Below the pieces are notes generated by a model. The model searched no databases and was not told where the DNA came from. It worked only from the letters and a program-made list of their open reading frames with translations. From NCBI GenBank assembly GCA_037783545.1, contig JBBELK010000375.1:1-64000 (forward strand): a stretch of 64,000 nt of DNA. The letters run 5' to 3'. Every line of letters starts with the position of its first letter. Position 1 is the first letter of the stretch. This DNA comes from Henricia sp. BOLD:AAB3569. Its lineage: Eukaryota > Echinodermata > Asteroidea > Spinulosida > Echinasteridae. The position numbers and the translations under genes are program-made. This document shows positions 1 through 11,290 of the stretch, in pieces.

Positions 1-1290
1 TTTTTGGGCATCGGGCGGGCATCGAGTTATGCTACGTTTACACCATGTCCCCGGCAGTCCCGGCGCCCCGGTAGAGGAGCACCGTGGAGGCACCGGGATT
101 GGACGTCGGGGAGCGTAGGGGACCGGGGTGGCGAAACGTGAATGACCGCAGCTCACCCTTGCCACCGGCCGGTGAGCAGCTCTGTCAAAAATGTTGCCCC
201 GGCACTAATGAGAATTGTCCTGGGCCGCAGTGGGACGAGCTTCCGTCACAGGGCGTGACGGACCGCAGTGTGCCTTGACTCACCGGGGTGTGGCACCTTG
301 GGGTGCCGGGGACCTCTGATCGCAGCGGGTGCCTCGCGCTCCGCCACGTTTGGAAGCTCGGCGCCCCACGGTCTGCCAGGGCCCGACACGGTAGCGGCCA
401 CAGCATGGTGTGAATGCGGCCTGGTGAACTGCGGCGCGACAAGGTGTGTGACGGTTGTTGCTCACAGCCAGTTACGCCTCACTGCGTCGCGCCCCAGGAC
501 GAAGTAAAAATGAAGGTGTGGAGCGCACTATTTATACCCACCGGGGGCTCACCGGGAGACCACCGGGTGACCACCGGGCGTGAAACGTGACAGCTGCCGA
601 CGTTCAGTCGCAGGTCGCCGCAGCAGACCCTCGCACACCGTCGGGAACGTATTGGGCCGGGACAACAAACGTGACACGAACGGGACGGACGTGAGGCACC
701 GCATCAGAACTTAGCAGGCCGGCCTGGGACGTGGACCCATCCGTAGTGGAACGGCGCTTGAAACGTAGCGCCCCGTCCGCCTCGCGGCCCGGAACCGGCA
801 CGTCGCGCCACGCTTGCCGTACCGGGACGCAACACACCGGCCCAACTAGGGCCGAGTCGAGCCAAAGTAATAAAAAGACGACAAAAGTTCCACGGCACGC
901 TACGTTTTGGCCAAACCGGGGCGCCGGGACTGCCGGGGACATGGTGTAAACGTAGCATTACTTTTAACTCGGACTTAAAACCTGGTGCGGCGTTTCGCAT
1001 CGCAAACCGATCGCCAATAAATCGGTTGATGCCTGGCCGATGGTCCGGCAGGGCATCGCACACATCGGGCGGGCTCCAGGCCAAATTTTTGACAACCCAG
1101 ACAATCCATATATCGACCAGGCGCCGCCCAGACGCTGCTCAGACGCCGGCCGGGCCCCCGCCCGGCGTCCGGCCGACTTGGCGGCGCCCGGGCCGAAATT
1201 GGCCAGACATCGGCCGGGGTATCGCAGTGACATAGGCAGGACATCGGACGAGTGCCTGCCGGACACCGGCCGATAAACGGGTCAAGAAAT
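1..1290. repeat. GC-rich dispersed repeat, cut by window start
   Basis: Very GC-rich sequence full of GCCGGCC and CGGGC words. Positions 958-1275 match, in inverted orientation, 15430-15690, and the stretch around 1215-1275 matches 15040-15115. Both copies share the passage running from a 'gcatcgggcgggcatcgag' segment into the 'cctggtgcggcgtttcgc' segment. The copy here is interrupted by a separate transposon at 30-957. No coding potential is supported: open frames in this stretch exist on every strand, as expected from GC richness. Confidence 0.7.
30..957. mobile_element. Non-autonomous TIR transposon, 3-bp TTA target duplication
   Basis: The ends are long inverted repeats: about 43 bp at 30-73 (starts TGCTACGTTTACACCATG) is the reverse complement of 914-957. 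TTA flanks both sides (27-29 and 958-960). The related repeat at 15690-15600 has the uninterrupted target with a single TTA (15663-15665 on the other strand), so this is a demonstrable insertion of 928 bp. A 3-bp TWA-type duplication fits PIF/Harbinger-like elements. No transposase is encoded. Confidence 0.8.
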
Positions 1291-2719
1291 CGACCACATT
1301 CCGTCATGGCGCAGCGTGCGGGGCACTTTAATTGTGACTGTGACCGCCCAATCGCGCGATCTTCGCCGACCTCTACACGCCGACCGATGCCTATAAATCG
1401 CACACGCCGCCCGGCCCTCCGCTTTAATTGTGACTTAGGTATAACTACTGTTTACTGGGGGGGGGGGTGGGGGGGGGGGTGGTCCTGACACTTATAACAT
1501 TGAAAAGAAAACTTACAACCTTACAATATTGAAGGGTTAGCATATGGCTTAGATGTACATTGTGCCTCAACACTGACTTTTTTGGAGAATGTTGTTTTAG
1601 ATGTAGGATTAACATAAACCATGGAAAAGGCAGCCATTCTGAAAAGAACAGAGTGGATGTTCCTCTAGAATTTGAAGTAGATGACTCTACAACTATTCTT
1701 ATACCTATCTTGTAAATTTGATCTCAATACAGGCCACTTTGATATCATTTTAATGGGATGGGTGGCCATTTTGACAAATGGTTGCCATGGCAACTGTATT
1801 AAAATTTGATATTGGTATAATCCATATTTCTTGTGAGGCTATTGGATACCTCTGTATGAAATGTTGTCATTCTGTGACCTTTTGAACAATTCTAAAGCAT
1901 TACAGCCACACTATAACAGAGCAATTGGTGCTTTTATTAGCAAAAAAACACAATTTGGCGGCCAATTTGTTTTTGACCGATATAAAAATTGCTCAATGCT
2001 GACAGAGTAACAGTTTTCAGATTTTTCAAACAGAGGGTCTAGACTATCATAATCCGTCGAAAAAAAAACTATAGACCCCAAAACAAGGTTAGGCCCAAAA
2101 TCTGGGTTTGGCTGCCGGACTATATTAAGACATGATCAGATTCAATTTTTAATTAAACTATTCCAAATGTCGTACAACAAACAATGTTTTACCGAGACCA
2201 TAGGAGAGCATGCACAGTGTCCCTTCGCAGTTTGACCTTCATGGCCCAGACGTACACTTCCAGAGCGCTTTTACCGACTCGCTGTGTCCGTATTGGACTT
2301 ATCGTCTCGAAAAAAAAGTTCCCTGGTAAATTTTCCTGGGCAGCAGTTGGCCAGGAAAAGTAACCACTGGACTCAGGAAAAGTTACTGAGAGGAAAACGT
2401 CCTAGGCTGTCCGCATTGGACTTAAAATGGGAAAAGTACCCATCGTCTCGGTAAGTTTTCCCCAAAAAGTCCAATGCGGACAAGCTTTTAGAAGTTCTTT
2501 CGGAAACTCTAAAAAAGCTCGCGAATTCGTCTTTTGCGTGTTTCCTTTTACATGCACACTTTGTATTCACTTGATCAGACTAAATTTTTGTTGCTATGTG
2601 GTGCATGCTGCAAGTACAGAATCAATATGGTATTATCCAGGATACTACGGTAGGAGAGAATGCATAAACCACTGCAGACTGCTGGTCTTTAGGCAATGTT
2701 TAGCTATGCTGGTTGTTTA
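1291..2719. other. No gene recognised
   Basis: Contains a G-run interrupted by T (about 1459-1482) and a short hairpin whose arms are about 2408-2426 and 2465-2484 (tccgcattggactt and its complement). Otherwise A+T-rich single-copy-looking sequence with no supported exon or RNA. Confidence 0.5.
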
Positions 2720-4290
2720 GCTATGAAGTGCAGTGTTAAGCTCCCTCAGGTTTTCCTCAAGACCTCTGACACACCGGGCAGATGCTCTACCAGCTGAGCT
2801 ATGAGCCACAGTGGTATACTCCCTCAGGTTTTCCTCAAGACCTCCGACACACCAGGCAGATGCTCTACCAGCTGAGCTATAAGGCACAGTGGTATACTCC
2901 CTCAGGTTTTCCCCTAATACCTCTGACACACCGGGTAGATGCTCTACCAGCTGAGCTATGAGCCACAGTGGTATACTCCCTCAGGTTTTCCTCAAGACCT
3001 CTGACACACCGGGCAGATGCTCTACCAGCTGAGCTATGAGCTACAGTGGTATACTCCCTCAGGTTTTCCTCAAGACCTCTGACACACAAGGCTGATGCTC
3101 CACCAGCTGAGCTATAAGGCACAGTGGTATACTCCCTCAGGTTTTCCCCTAATACCTCTGACACACCGGGTAGATGCTCTACCAGCTGAGCTATGAGCCA
3201 CAGTGGTATACTCCCTCAGGTTTTCCTCAAGACCTCCGACACACCAGGCAGATGCTCTACCAGCTGAGCTATAAGGCACAGTGGTATACTCCCTCAGGTT
3301 GTCCCCTAGACCTCTGACACACCGGGCAGATGCTCTACCAGCTGAGCTATAAGGCACAGTGGTATACTCCCTCAGGTTGTCCCCTAGACCTCTGACACAC
3401 CGGGCAGATGCTCTACCAGCTGAGCTTTTAGCCACAGTGGTATACTCTCTCAGGTTTTCCCGGGCAGATGCTGTACTAGTTGATGAGGCACAGTGGTATA
3501 CTCCCTCAGCTTTTCCCCAAGACCTCTGACACACCGGGCAGATACTCTATCAGCTGAGATATGAGGCACAGTGGTATCTCCCTCAGATTTCCCCCCAAGA
3601 CCTCTGACACACCGGGCAGATGAGTGGTACTTGTACGCCCTCACGTTTTCCCCCAAGACCTCTGACACACCGGGCAGATGCTGTACTAGTTGATGAGGCA
3701 CAGTGGTATACTCCCTCAGCTTTTTCCCAAGACCTCTGACACACCGGGCAGATGCTCTGTCAGCTGAGATATGAGGCACAGTGGTATACTCCCTCAGATT
3801 TCCCCCCAAGACCTCTGTGATACACCAGGCAGATGCTCTACCAGCTGAGCTATGAGCCACAGTGGTATACTCCCTCAGGTTTTCACACCTCTGACACACC
3901 AGGCAGATATGCTCTACCAGATAAGCTATGAGGCACAGTGGTACATGTACATGTATATTCCCTCAGGTTTTCCCCTAATACCTCCGACACACCTGGCAGA
4001 TGCTCCACCAGCTGAGCTATAAGGTACAGTGGTATACTCCCTCAGGTTTTTCCCTAATACCTCCGACACACCTGGCAGATGCTCCACCAGCTTAGCTATA
4101 AGGTACAGTGGTATACTCCCTCAGGTTTTCCCCTAATACCTCTAACACACCAGGAAGATGCTCCACCAGCTGAGCTATGAGCCAAAGTGGTATACTCCCT
4201 CAGGTTTTCCCCAAGACCTCTGTGATACACCAGGCAGATGCTCTACTAGCTGAGCTATAAGGTACAGTGGTATAATCCCTCAGGCTTTCC
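2720..4290 (-). repeat. Tandem array of about 20 tRNA-like 78-bp units
   Basis: About 20 head-to-tail copies of a unit near 78 bp. Read on the minus strand each unit contains TAGCTCAGCTGGTAGAGCA, a near-perfect tRNA 5' half with D-arm and internal A-box promoter, then a CTGCCCGGTGTGTCAGAGG segment. The expected T-arm/B-box GGTTCRANTCC is missing; its place is taken by a spacer ending in GGGAGTATACCAC. Copies near 3450-3800 are degenerate, for example with the D-arm changed to a CTAGTTGATGAGG form on the plus strand. A single tRNA-like element at 16590-16665 keeps both the same 5' half and a B-box, so the array probably arose by tandem amplification of a truncated tRNA-derived repeat. Because 78 is a multiple of three the minus strand reads open across many units, which is not evidence of a protein. 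Confidence 0.85.
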
Positions 4291-4324
4291 CTATGAACTA
4301 GCAGCCCTCTCGAGGTTGCTGTTA

Positions 4325-4486
4325 GGGAAGACACACAAATCTAACCACCGGTTAGCGGTACTGCATGCACAAAGGGAGGAAGCTTGCGGTTTCTCCCTTC
4401 GTGCATGCAATACAGCTTACAAAACCTAACAAATCTAACCGCTGGTACCGACAGCGGTATAAGCGGTTAGATTTGTGTGTCTTCCC
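4325..4486. mobile_element. 162-bp MITE with TTA target duplication
   Basis: Perfect 22-bp terminal inverted repeats starting GGGAAGACACACAAATCTAA, with TTA duplicated at 4322-4324 and 4487-4489. Internal palindromic parts (tgcatgcac / gtgcatgca) let the whole element fold. Size, foldback and 3-bp TTA duplication suggest a Harbinger-type MITE. It abuts the 3' edge of the tRNA-like array. Confidence 0.85.
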
Positions 4487-4489
4487 TTA

Positions 4490-5240
4490 ATAATACAAAA
4501 TTGGTGGCTATATCACACTTTAAAAAAAAAGGGTTTGCATACCTGCTGGGCAACCGGATCCAAAATGCTATGAATAGTCTTAGTGCGGTACGACGTCGTA
4601 GGCATTTTGCCGTTTCTACTGTCTCAAACTCAAGTCCTTCAGACAGTTGTTATGATGTTAGGCTGTTAAAAGAAATGAAACGCTTGTTTAAAATTATCTA
4701 CAAATCTGAGAAAAAGGAACCGTAATCACACCAGTTTAATGAAAGATCACATTTTGTTTACCTCCCCCCATTCTTCCCATGGGTGTTAAGATTTGTATAC
4801 CATATCATTTGTCACATTCTCTCTTACCATTCTGAAATTTTGCGCTCTCAATCCATATCTTTTCAAGTATATTGTTTCGTAAACCATGTAAACTAATTTA
4901 TCCGAATATAAAGCAGTGCAGTGATTACACCAACCTTTTTGCTTCCACATCCAAATTGGAGATTGCAAATTTCCTGTTTTCTTCCTATGGATTATCTTCT
5001 CTATTTTGTATGGTTGATGGGTATAGAACAAAATCATTTGCTGGAAAAATCTTTTAGAAGGCTTCAATTTGACTTTTTACGTTGACCTATCGACATGCGT
5101 CACTTTAAGTCAATCGCAAAAAACATGGCGCCATAAAATCAGTATTGGATTATCTACTTTAGTTATTTTACATGTCATGTAATCGCATGCGACAGTCAAA
5201 ATAAAATTTCGAAAAACATTTTACACGCAGGTCGTTTTCT
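4490..5240. other. No gene recognised
   Basis: A+T-rich sequence. Short open frames occur on both strands, but none has a recognisable motif or splice context. Confidence 0.4.
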
Positions 5241-5299
5241 TCTCAATGTATTATCCAAACAGCAGAACGCGTGTCAAACGTGCATATTTTACACCATCG

Positions 5300-5640
5300 T
5301 ATGAAAAAATATGATGGTCTGATAGGGGGCCCTCTACCAGCAAACGTGTGCACGCAAGTTTGTGGTTTTGTGGCTGGTAGAGGCCAAGGAATTACCAATT
5401 GCACAGAATTCTCTATTCTGTCGGTCACACATCCTGGTACTTTTGTGACCCGGTGTCATATGCCTTTGTATACGGGCATAGCACCGTGACTGGAGTGAAA
5501 ATTCGTTCGTGCTTAGATACACGTGTGTACGTGTTGCGTAGACAACAGCTTTGTTCCTTTGCCTGTCACCACGGGCACACTGTTGTTTTCACTCCAGTGA
5601 CCGACAGAATTGAGTGATGTTTCTCAATCGAGGGGCATTG
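5300..5640. repeat. Foldback-rich segment
   Basis: Several inverted repeats sit close together: cctctaccagc against gctggtagagg (5331-5375), a gtgactggagtgaaaa block near 5486 against ttttcactccagtgac near 5585, and a cagaatt/gaccgacag pair linking about 5405-5428 to about 5598-5613. This looks like an old nested foldback element without clear ends. Confidence 0.5.
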
Positions 5641-5939
5641 CTCGATTGATGGACGCCGCTCAAACAAGGGTCTTTGGTGGACTTTCGTCGCTTGATCAAG
5701 ACCTCAAAAGACATCTTGCAATCTAACGTATTATGTCGACATAGTCGTGACTTATGTCGTCATAGTCGTGAACAATGGCTGATGAATAGGGTGGCGAGGT
5801 CACGAACATGGCGGCTATGGGGACATTTACGATACAGATATCGCTCAATCAAGCCTCAAGGGTTGGTCCCCTATTGTTAATTTGGTATTTTTTAAGTTTA
5901 TGCCACAACTCGAATTTAAGGAAAATAATGGATTTTTTT

Positions 5940-7036
5940 TCATATACATTGAACACGGATTTGGGTGAATTTATATATTGGAATTGATAGCTTATTCAAT
6001 TCTAAGATATACTTCCCACTGACACTTCCGTCGCAAATGTTGCATTTCTGAGATAAATAAATGATAAAATTACTGCATAAAGTAATGCACAAAATGACGT
6101 GGCGAGCAGTCTGTGCGTAAGCGCGACAACAGTGGGCGCTGCGCGCGCGTGAATGGTTATCTTGTCCACTAACTGAAGGCAATTTTTGAAGAAGAAAACA
6201 TGATTTTTCTACAGAAAAGCAACATTTGCGACAAAAGTGCAAGTGGGAAGTATATCTTAAAATTACATTATGTGTTGATCCCAAGAGGTAATTTCCTTAA
6301 AATCTTTATTCAATGTATACGAAAAAAATACAAAAATAATTATTGGAATCGATAGCTTGGATGATTTTGAAATACCCTTTCCATTGACATTTCCGTCTCA
6401 AATGTTGCATTTCCATGAAAATTCTGTGTTTTTGTCACGCCCGCCTCCATACAAAAGTGTGTGAAACTGCTGCCGGCCGAGGCAGTGTGTGAAGTGCACG
6501 AAGAAAGAGGGCGTGAGCGTGATGATTGGTTTCTGGCCGGCCGCTTTGCGTGCAATCATATGCAATATTCTTTCCGTGATTTTTCTCTAAAACTAAGCCT
6601 TTGCGACGGAAATGCTTGTAAGTATTCTAAAATCGGTATTTTTTTCGTATACATAGAACAGAGATTTAAAGGAAATTACCTCCTGGAATCAACAGAAAAT
6701 GTAATTTTAAGATATACTTCCCACTTGCATTTTTGTCGCAAATGTTGCTTTTCTGTAGAAAAATCATGTTTTCTTCTTCAAAAATTGCCTTCAGTTTAAT
6801 AGTGCACAAGATAACCATTCACGAGCGCAGCGCGCGGCGCCCTCTGTTGTCGCGCTTATGCACAGACCGCTTCACATCAATTTGTGCATTACTTTATGCA
6901 GTAATTTTATCATTTATTTATCTCAGAAATGCAACATTTGCGACGGAAGTGTCAGTGGGAAGTATATTTTAGAATTGAATTATAAGCTATCGATTCCAAT
7001 ATATAAATTCACCGAAATCCGTGTTCAATGTATATA
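5940..7036. repeat. 1.1-kb foldback element with about 390-bp arms
   Basis: The left arm (5941-6325) and right arm (about 6646-7036) are reverse complements with scattered differences. They share the 'tacattgaacacggattt' end, the 'atacttcccac' blocks and a GC-rich middle with gcgcgc words. The 320-bp spacer carries shorter, diverged versions of the same end motifs in opposite orientations, so the structure is nested. No open reading frame of note; non-autonomous. Confidence 0.8.
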
Positions 7037-7129
7037 AAACAAAATCCTAAAAGTCTTATTGAGCGCATGATGAGAGATGAACTGACAATGGCTGATGAGT
7101 CTGTCATGATGATGGTCATGTCACAAGCA

Positions 7130-7500
7130 ACCTTATCGACGTTCTCAATGCATCATGGATTGGATGAATGACAACATTGCCCGGCCAAATGTGCGTAAAC
7201 CTATGAGGCGGACGCCAACTCGGCAACCTTTTTACTCATTTTCACGAAAACCAAAAAGAGCTCCATGATGTGTCACAGATAAAGTGGTGGGAGGTTTATT
7301 TTTGAACTCTTTTTTGTTGGCATCCGCCCCATCCATAGGTTTACGCACATTTGGCCGGGCAATTTTGTCATTCAATCTAGCTAAGATAATCTCAGCTCTT
7401 GCTTTATCATTTTTCATTGGGATGTGGTCTTTTCTACTGGTAAAAAGACCACATCCCAATGAAAAATGATAAAGCAAGAGCTGAGATTATCTTACTTTTT
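7130..7500. repeat. Hairpin with 52-bp perfect arms and flanking repeat
   Basis: Positions 7382-7433 and 7443-7494 are exact reverse complements separated by a 9-base loop. Upstream, gcccggccaaatgtgcgtaaacc (7180-7202) recurs inverted at about 7336-7360. The ggcggacgccaactcggcaa word at 7207 recurs at 62530, so the left part belongs to a dispersed repeat. The perfect arms imply very recent origin or ongoing conversion. Confidence 0.75.
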
Positions 7501-7870
7501 TTAAGCTACATTCAATCCCATGATCATGATGCATTGAATTTGAAAACGTCTAAAAGTATAACTTAGATTTATTTGAGTCACAAATGTTCAAGTTTTTACG
7601 TCCTTTGACTCAATGAAAAAGTAGGAGTAGATACACTCACTCACCCGTCAGTGTTACAAGCTGTTTCTTTGTTAAAGATGACCGTCAACAAGGTTTTCTT
7701 TCATTATTTTCCAAGAAATTCCTAACATTCCAATACTGCAGACGACCCGTCTCATCAACGATCACTTCCGGTATGCCACTTTCTCAAACGATTGGTGGCG
7801 CCCTATCACCATAACGGTACGCCCACAAGGTACGCCCACTGTGGGTACGCCACATACACAGCTAGATTAA

Positions 7871-8439
7871 AGGGCCTGAAATGCTCAATAACTTTATGCA
7901 CAGTCTTTGCTGCGTATGAAGGATTACTTGTGTAGAAAGACAATACTACTGTTCATTTTGATGCCCCATAAATAAAAAGTGGCATTTTTCAACTTTGAAC
8001 ATTTCTTCACATAAACTCACAGAAAGAGGGCGCTGTTTGGGGCATGTCACTTTAGGAACACACAGCAGAAAAGCAAAGAAAAAACATAAGACTTCAAACT
8101 GGAATTGTAGAAAAATGCTGCTGTTTCCAGCCTTAGTTTTTTAATGGTTTGCAACAGGCAACATGTAAAACAAACCTAAACCGTCATGGGTTACAAAAGT
8201 TTCAGCAAGTTGGAGAAAATTGTGGAAACGTTTGTGCACAGTTGAATGAGATTTTCCTGTGTTTTTCTAATGTGACATCACCACTTTGCTCATGCATATG
8301 TAAATTTTCATTACCATAACAATCAAAAACCTTGATTTTAACCCCCCCAAACAACTTCCAAGTAGGGTTTTTATGATTGTAAATTAATGGACTAGTTCCA
8401 TAGCACAGATTTCATTGATAAAAACACAATTTCAGCCCT
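7871..8439. mobile_element. TTAA-flanked MITE, family of about 570 bp (copy 1)
   Basis: TTAA lies on both sides (7867-7870 and 8440-8443). The ends AGGGCCTGAAAT and ATTTCAGCCCT are nearly inverted repeats. The first 180 bp are closely similar, in reverse complement, to the last 170 bp of the element at 56766-57337, and the central cacaggaaaatctcattcaa stretch is also shared. The length of 569 bp agrees with 572 bp there. It is non-coding. The TTAAAGGG end resembles Kolobok/T2-type termini; piggyBac elements also use TTAA but usually end in CCY. Confidence 0.85.
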
Positions 8440-8446
8440 TTAAAAG

Positions 8447-8555
8447 GAGCTTTTCCAAATATCGGCTTCGTCTCCGTCTCCGGCTCCATCTCCATGTGGT
8501 TTTCATGGAGCCGGAGCCTGAGCCTGAGCCCAAGTCGAGATTTGGAAAAAGGCCC
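8447..8555. repeat. Short hairpin repeat (copy 1)
   Basis: Arms 'cttttccaaat' and 'atttggaaaaag' enclose a run of cggctcc/ggagccgg triplet-like words. A second copy lies at 25633-25741 inside the large transposon. Confidence 0.6.
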
Positions 8556-8814
8556 ATTCACCCAGTGAGCTTGAAGAGGGCATAGAGTGAAGAGTACTGG
8601 TGGATTCACACCACAGATTTCCAATTGTATTAATGCACCTATCAATTGTTTCCCCCACCCCTCCCCCTGCGCTACCCCACCCCATAGGTGGGGGTTTGGT
8701 CACATTTTTCATGCCCCAGGGTGGGACATTTGGCCCATTATCTGTGCATTTTTGTGCATTTTTGCGCATGTTTTGCACCCGAGGGTGGGGATTTTTGTCA
8801 CCTAAATGTTGCCC

Positions 8815-8862
8815 GGGGGGGGGGGGGGGGGGGGGGGAAAAGGGGGGGGGGGGGGGGGGGTG
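8815..8862. repeat. Poly-G tract
   Basis: Two G-runs separated by AAAA. Glycine- or proline-rich open frames across it are low-complexity artefacts. The exact length is likely unreliable in an assembly. Confidence 0.9.
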
Positions 8863-8984
8863 TGGGGGAAACAATTGATAGTGCATAAGTTTTTAATGGA
8901 GTTCTAACCTTTTTTTCACGCGTTAGACCTGCGTTAACACGTAGGCCTACGCGTAGACTTGATGTCAAGTCTGTAACTAGACCG

Positions 8985-9150
8985 GTTGTTTCGTAAACGG
9001 CAACAGCGTAGTCGTGAATGGACTGGGAACAAGTCTAATCGACCTCTAGACAGGTACTATTCATAACAACGACTGTTGCGTGTGGGGATTATAGGCGTCA
9101 GACGGACCAAATACGACTGTCTGGAGACTTGACCTCAAGTCTAGCCTACG
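8985..9150. repeat. Dispersed repeat, pair with 11690-12075
   Basis: Shares a cgtagtcgtgaatggactgggaac-type block, a ggtactattcataacaac block and a cagacggaccaaatacgac block, in the same order, with 11715-12065. In the other copy about 210 bp with inverted ends (CAGACTTGAGAAACC) lies between the first two blocks. Confidence 0.65.
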
Positions 9151-9154
9151 CGTA

Positions 9155-9874
9155 GATTGGTTCCCGATCCCTATAGATTGGTTCGTTTATTGCGAAAATA
9201 TAGGGATCGGTAAAGGGCAGCCATGACGGGCAGAATTCTGCCCGTCACGTGGTTATTATTATTTTTTATCTTTTTAGTAAGTGCGCAAATTTTGCATTGA
9301 CATTTGTAACTTGGCCGTGCGTGTCGAACATATCCAATTATGTAAATAAAGTACATTGCCTAAAGCAAAGGGCTTGGCCAATTTTTAAATATACAAAACA
9401 CAATGCGCACGCGCAAAGACGACCAATTACAGATCAAGATGAAGCGCCCTTTACCTGTCCTTATATTCTCCTGTGTGGAATATGTGGACGGGAACCAGTC
9501 TAGACTGTCTAGAGACTTGACCTCAAGTAGACTGGTTCCCGTCCACATATTCCACACAGGAGAATATAAGGACAGGTAAAGGGTGCTTCATCTTGATCTG
9601 TAATTGGTCGTCTTTGCGCGTGCGCATTGTGTTTTTTATATTAAAAAATTGGCCAAGCCCTTTGCTTTAGGCAATGTACTTCATTTACATAATTGGATAT
9701 GTTCGACACGCACAGCCAAGTTACAAATGTCAATGCAAAATCCGCGCACTTACTTAAAAAAAATTAATAATAATAACCACGTGACGGGCAGAATTCTGCC
9801 CGTCATGGCTGCCCTTTACCGATCCCTATATTTTCGCAATAAGCGAACCAATCTATAGGGATCGGGAACCAGTC
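9155..9874. repeat. 720-bp foldback with about 345-bp arms
   Basis: The left arm (9155-9503) and right arm (9530-9874) are near-perfect reverse complements, including the ggttcccgatccctata ends and the gacgggcagaattctgcccgtc palindromic block. Only about 25 bp separate the arms. Arm identity is high with a few substitutions and small indels. Confidence 0.85.
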
Positions 9875-9943
9875 TACCTCAAGTATAGCCTACGCGCTGC
9901 TGGATTCACACTGAGCATCTTTGCGCGTCTGAATTTAATAAAC

Positions 9944-10704
9944 CTTATCGACGTTCTTAAAGCATCATGGGATTGGATGACAAGTGAATCTGGGAATTTT
10001 CACACAAACCTATGGGGCTCTAGGGACATGACAACGTTCATCGATTTCATTCTCATTTCTGTGAATCAATTGACATGTGATCTTCCTACACGCTTTTGAT
10101 CAAGGAAAGATGCAAGTTTTAAACAAAGAAAACTCGACTTTTTGAACGGTGCCAGTTCGTAGCATTGTATAAGGGCTGTCACGATTGGTTGAGCCAGGGT
10201 TGAGCTACCAAGATAGAGCCAATCAGGTGCATTCTTTTGTAAAGTACCAAGGCTTGAAATTCGTCACTGAAAGGGCACTGCCATTTCTGTTTTTGGAGTC
10301 GTCTTTGGAGTTTTAAAAGGGCATTTCATTGGAAAATGAAAAAGTCTATGGGAGGATTGCAAAAGGGCACCAAGGCCAAGACCAAGGGCAACGGAGGCAA
10401 CGGCCTCCGTGGCCTCTGTTAATTTCAAGCCCTGAAGTACGAACTGGTGCTGTGCATTATTTTATATTTTCTCATTTTATTTCATTTTACTACAGTTCGA
10501 ATAAAAATGATATTTTTCAAAAATTGCATCTTTCCTTTATAAAGAACGTGTGGGAAGATCACATGTCAACCACAATACAGAAATGAGAATAAAATCCATG
10601 AACATTGTCATGTCCCCAGAGCCCCATAGGTTTACAAGTGTGAAAATTGCCAGCCTCGTTTGTCATCCAATCCCATGATGCCTTGAGAACGTCGATAAGG
10701 TTTA
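9944..10704. repeat. Inverted-repeat element; end sequence dispersed
   Basis: The left arm (9944-10065) starts ccttatcgacgttct and is the inverse of 10577-10704 (ends gaacgtcgataagg). The same end and its continuation (ggtttatggacacgcgtcgc) recur at about 21640-21830 and 51830-52000, next to the LINE fragments, and a diverged form lies at about 7130. No coding sequence supported. Confidence 0.65.
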
Positions 10705-11018
10705 TGGACACGCGTCGCTTTGGGAAAAAAAGCGGTATGGATGGAGGGAATTTGAAGAGAAACGACGCACTCGTCGCACTGAAAACCAAATTGCCTCCAT
10801 TCTGTTTTCGCCCCAAGTCTCACTAGTGCACTAAAGCGACAAGCGTCGGTGACATTTACACGCGAAAAAAGCTCGTGGAGTGCACACTATCGCGAAAAAA
10901 TCACACTGCCACGCTGCGCTCACCGCGTTGCATGAGGTCCTAAACGTCGATCTCTCCAAAATAGAAAAAAAAATCAACTCCGGTAACTTGGGGCCAGCGT
11001 TGGAGGTCTCGAGACCCA

Positions 11019-11256
11019 GGGCCAATTTCATAAAGCTGTTTAGCAGAAAAAATTGCTTAATCAAAAATCTTTTTGCTTTATATAAATGGGTTAATATTCA
11101 AACATTTATGTCAACTTATGTTCTTAGCAAGAATAGCAGATATTCTTGTGAAAAACACAAATTGACATGAAAATTTTACTATTGACTAATTTTTATAAAG
11201 CAAACAAATTTTTGATTAAGCAAAACTTTCTGCTAAACAGCTTTATGAAATTAGCC
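11019..11256. mobile_element. Hairpin MITE, about 238 bp
   Basis: Terminal inverted repeats of about 30 bp start GGCCAATTTCATAAAGCTG. Further inward complementary blocks (gattaagca, attgacat) make most of the element fold back. Non-coding. Confidence 0.75.
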
Positions 11257-11259
11257 TCT

Positions 11260-11262
<3 letters not shown>

Positions 11263-11290
<28 letters not shown>

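Noticed and set aside
1..1400. Overlapping long frames on both strands
   Set aside because: GC-rich repeat with few stops by composition; frames do not match between the repeat copies at 1-1290 and 14990-15690.
2717..3899. Long minus-strand frames with a repeating 26-residue peptide
   Set aside because: They are the translation of the 78-bp tRNA-like tandem units; open only because 78 is divisible by three.
6461..6799. 112-codon frame
   Set aside because: Lies across the spacer and right arm of a foldback; the mirrored arm does not conserve the reading frame.
8503..8888. Gly- or Pro-rich open frames
   Set aside because: Produced by the poly-G tract; low complexity with no conserved motif.
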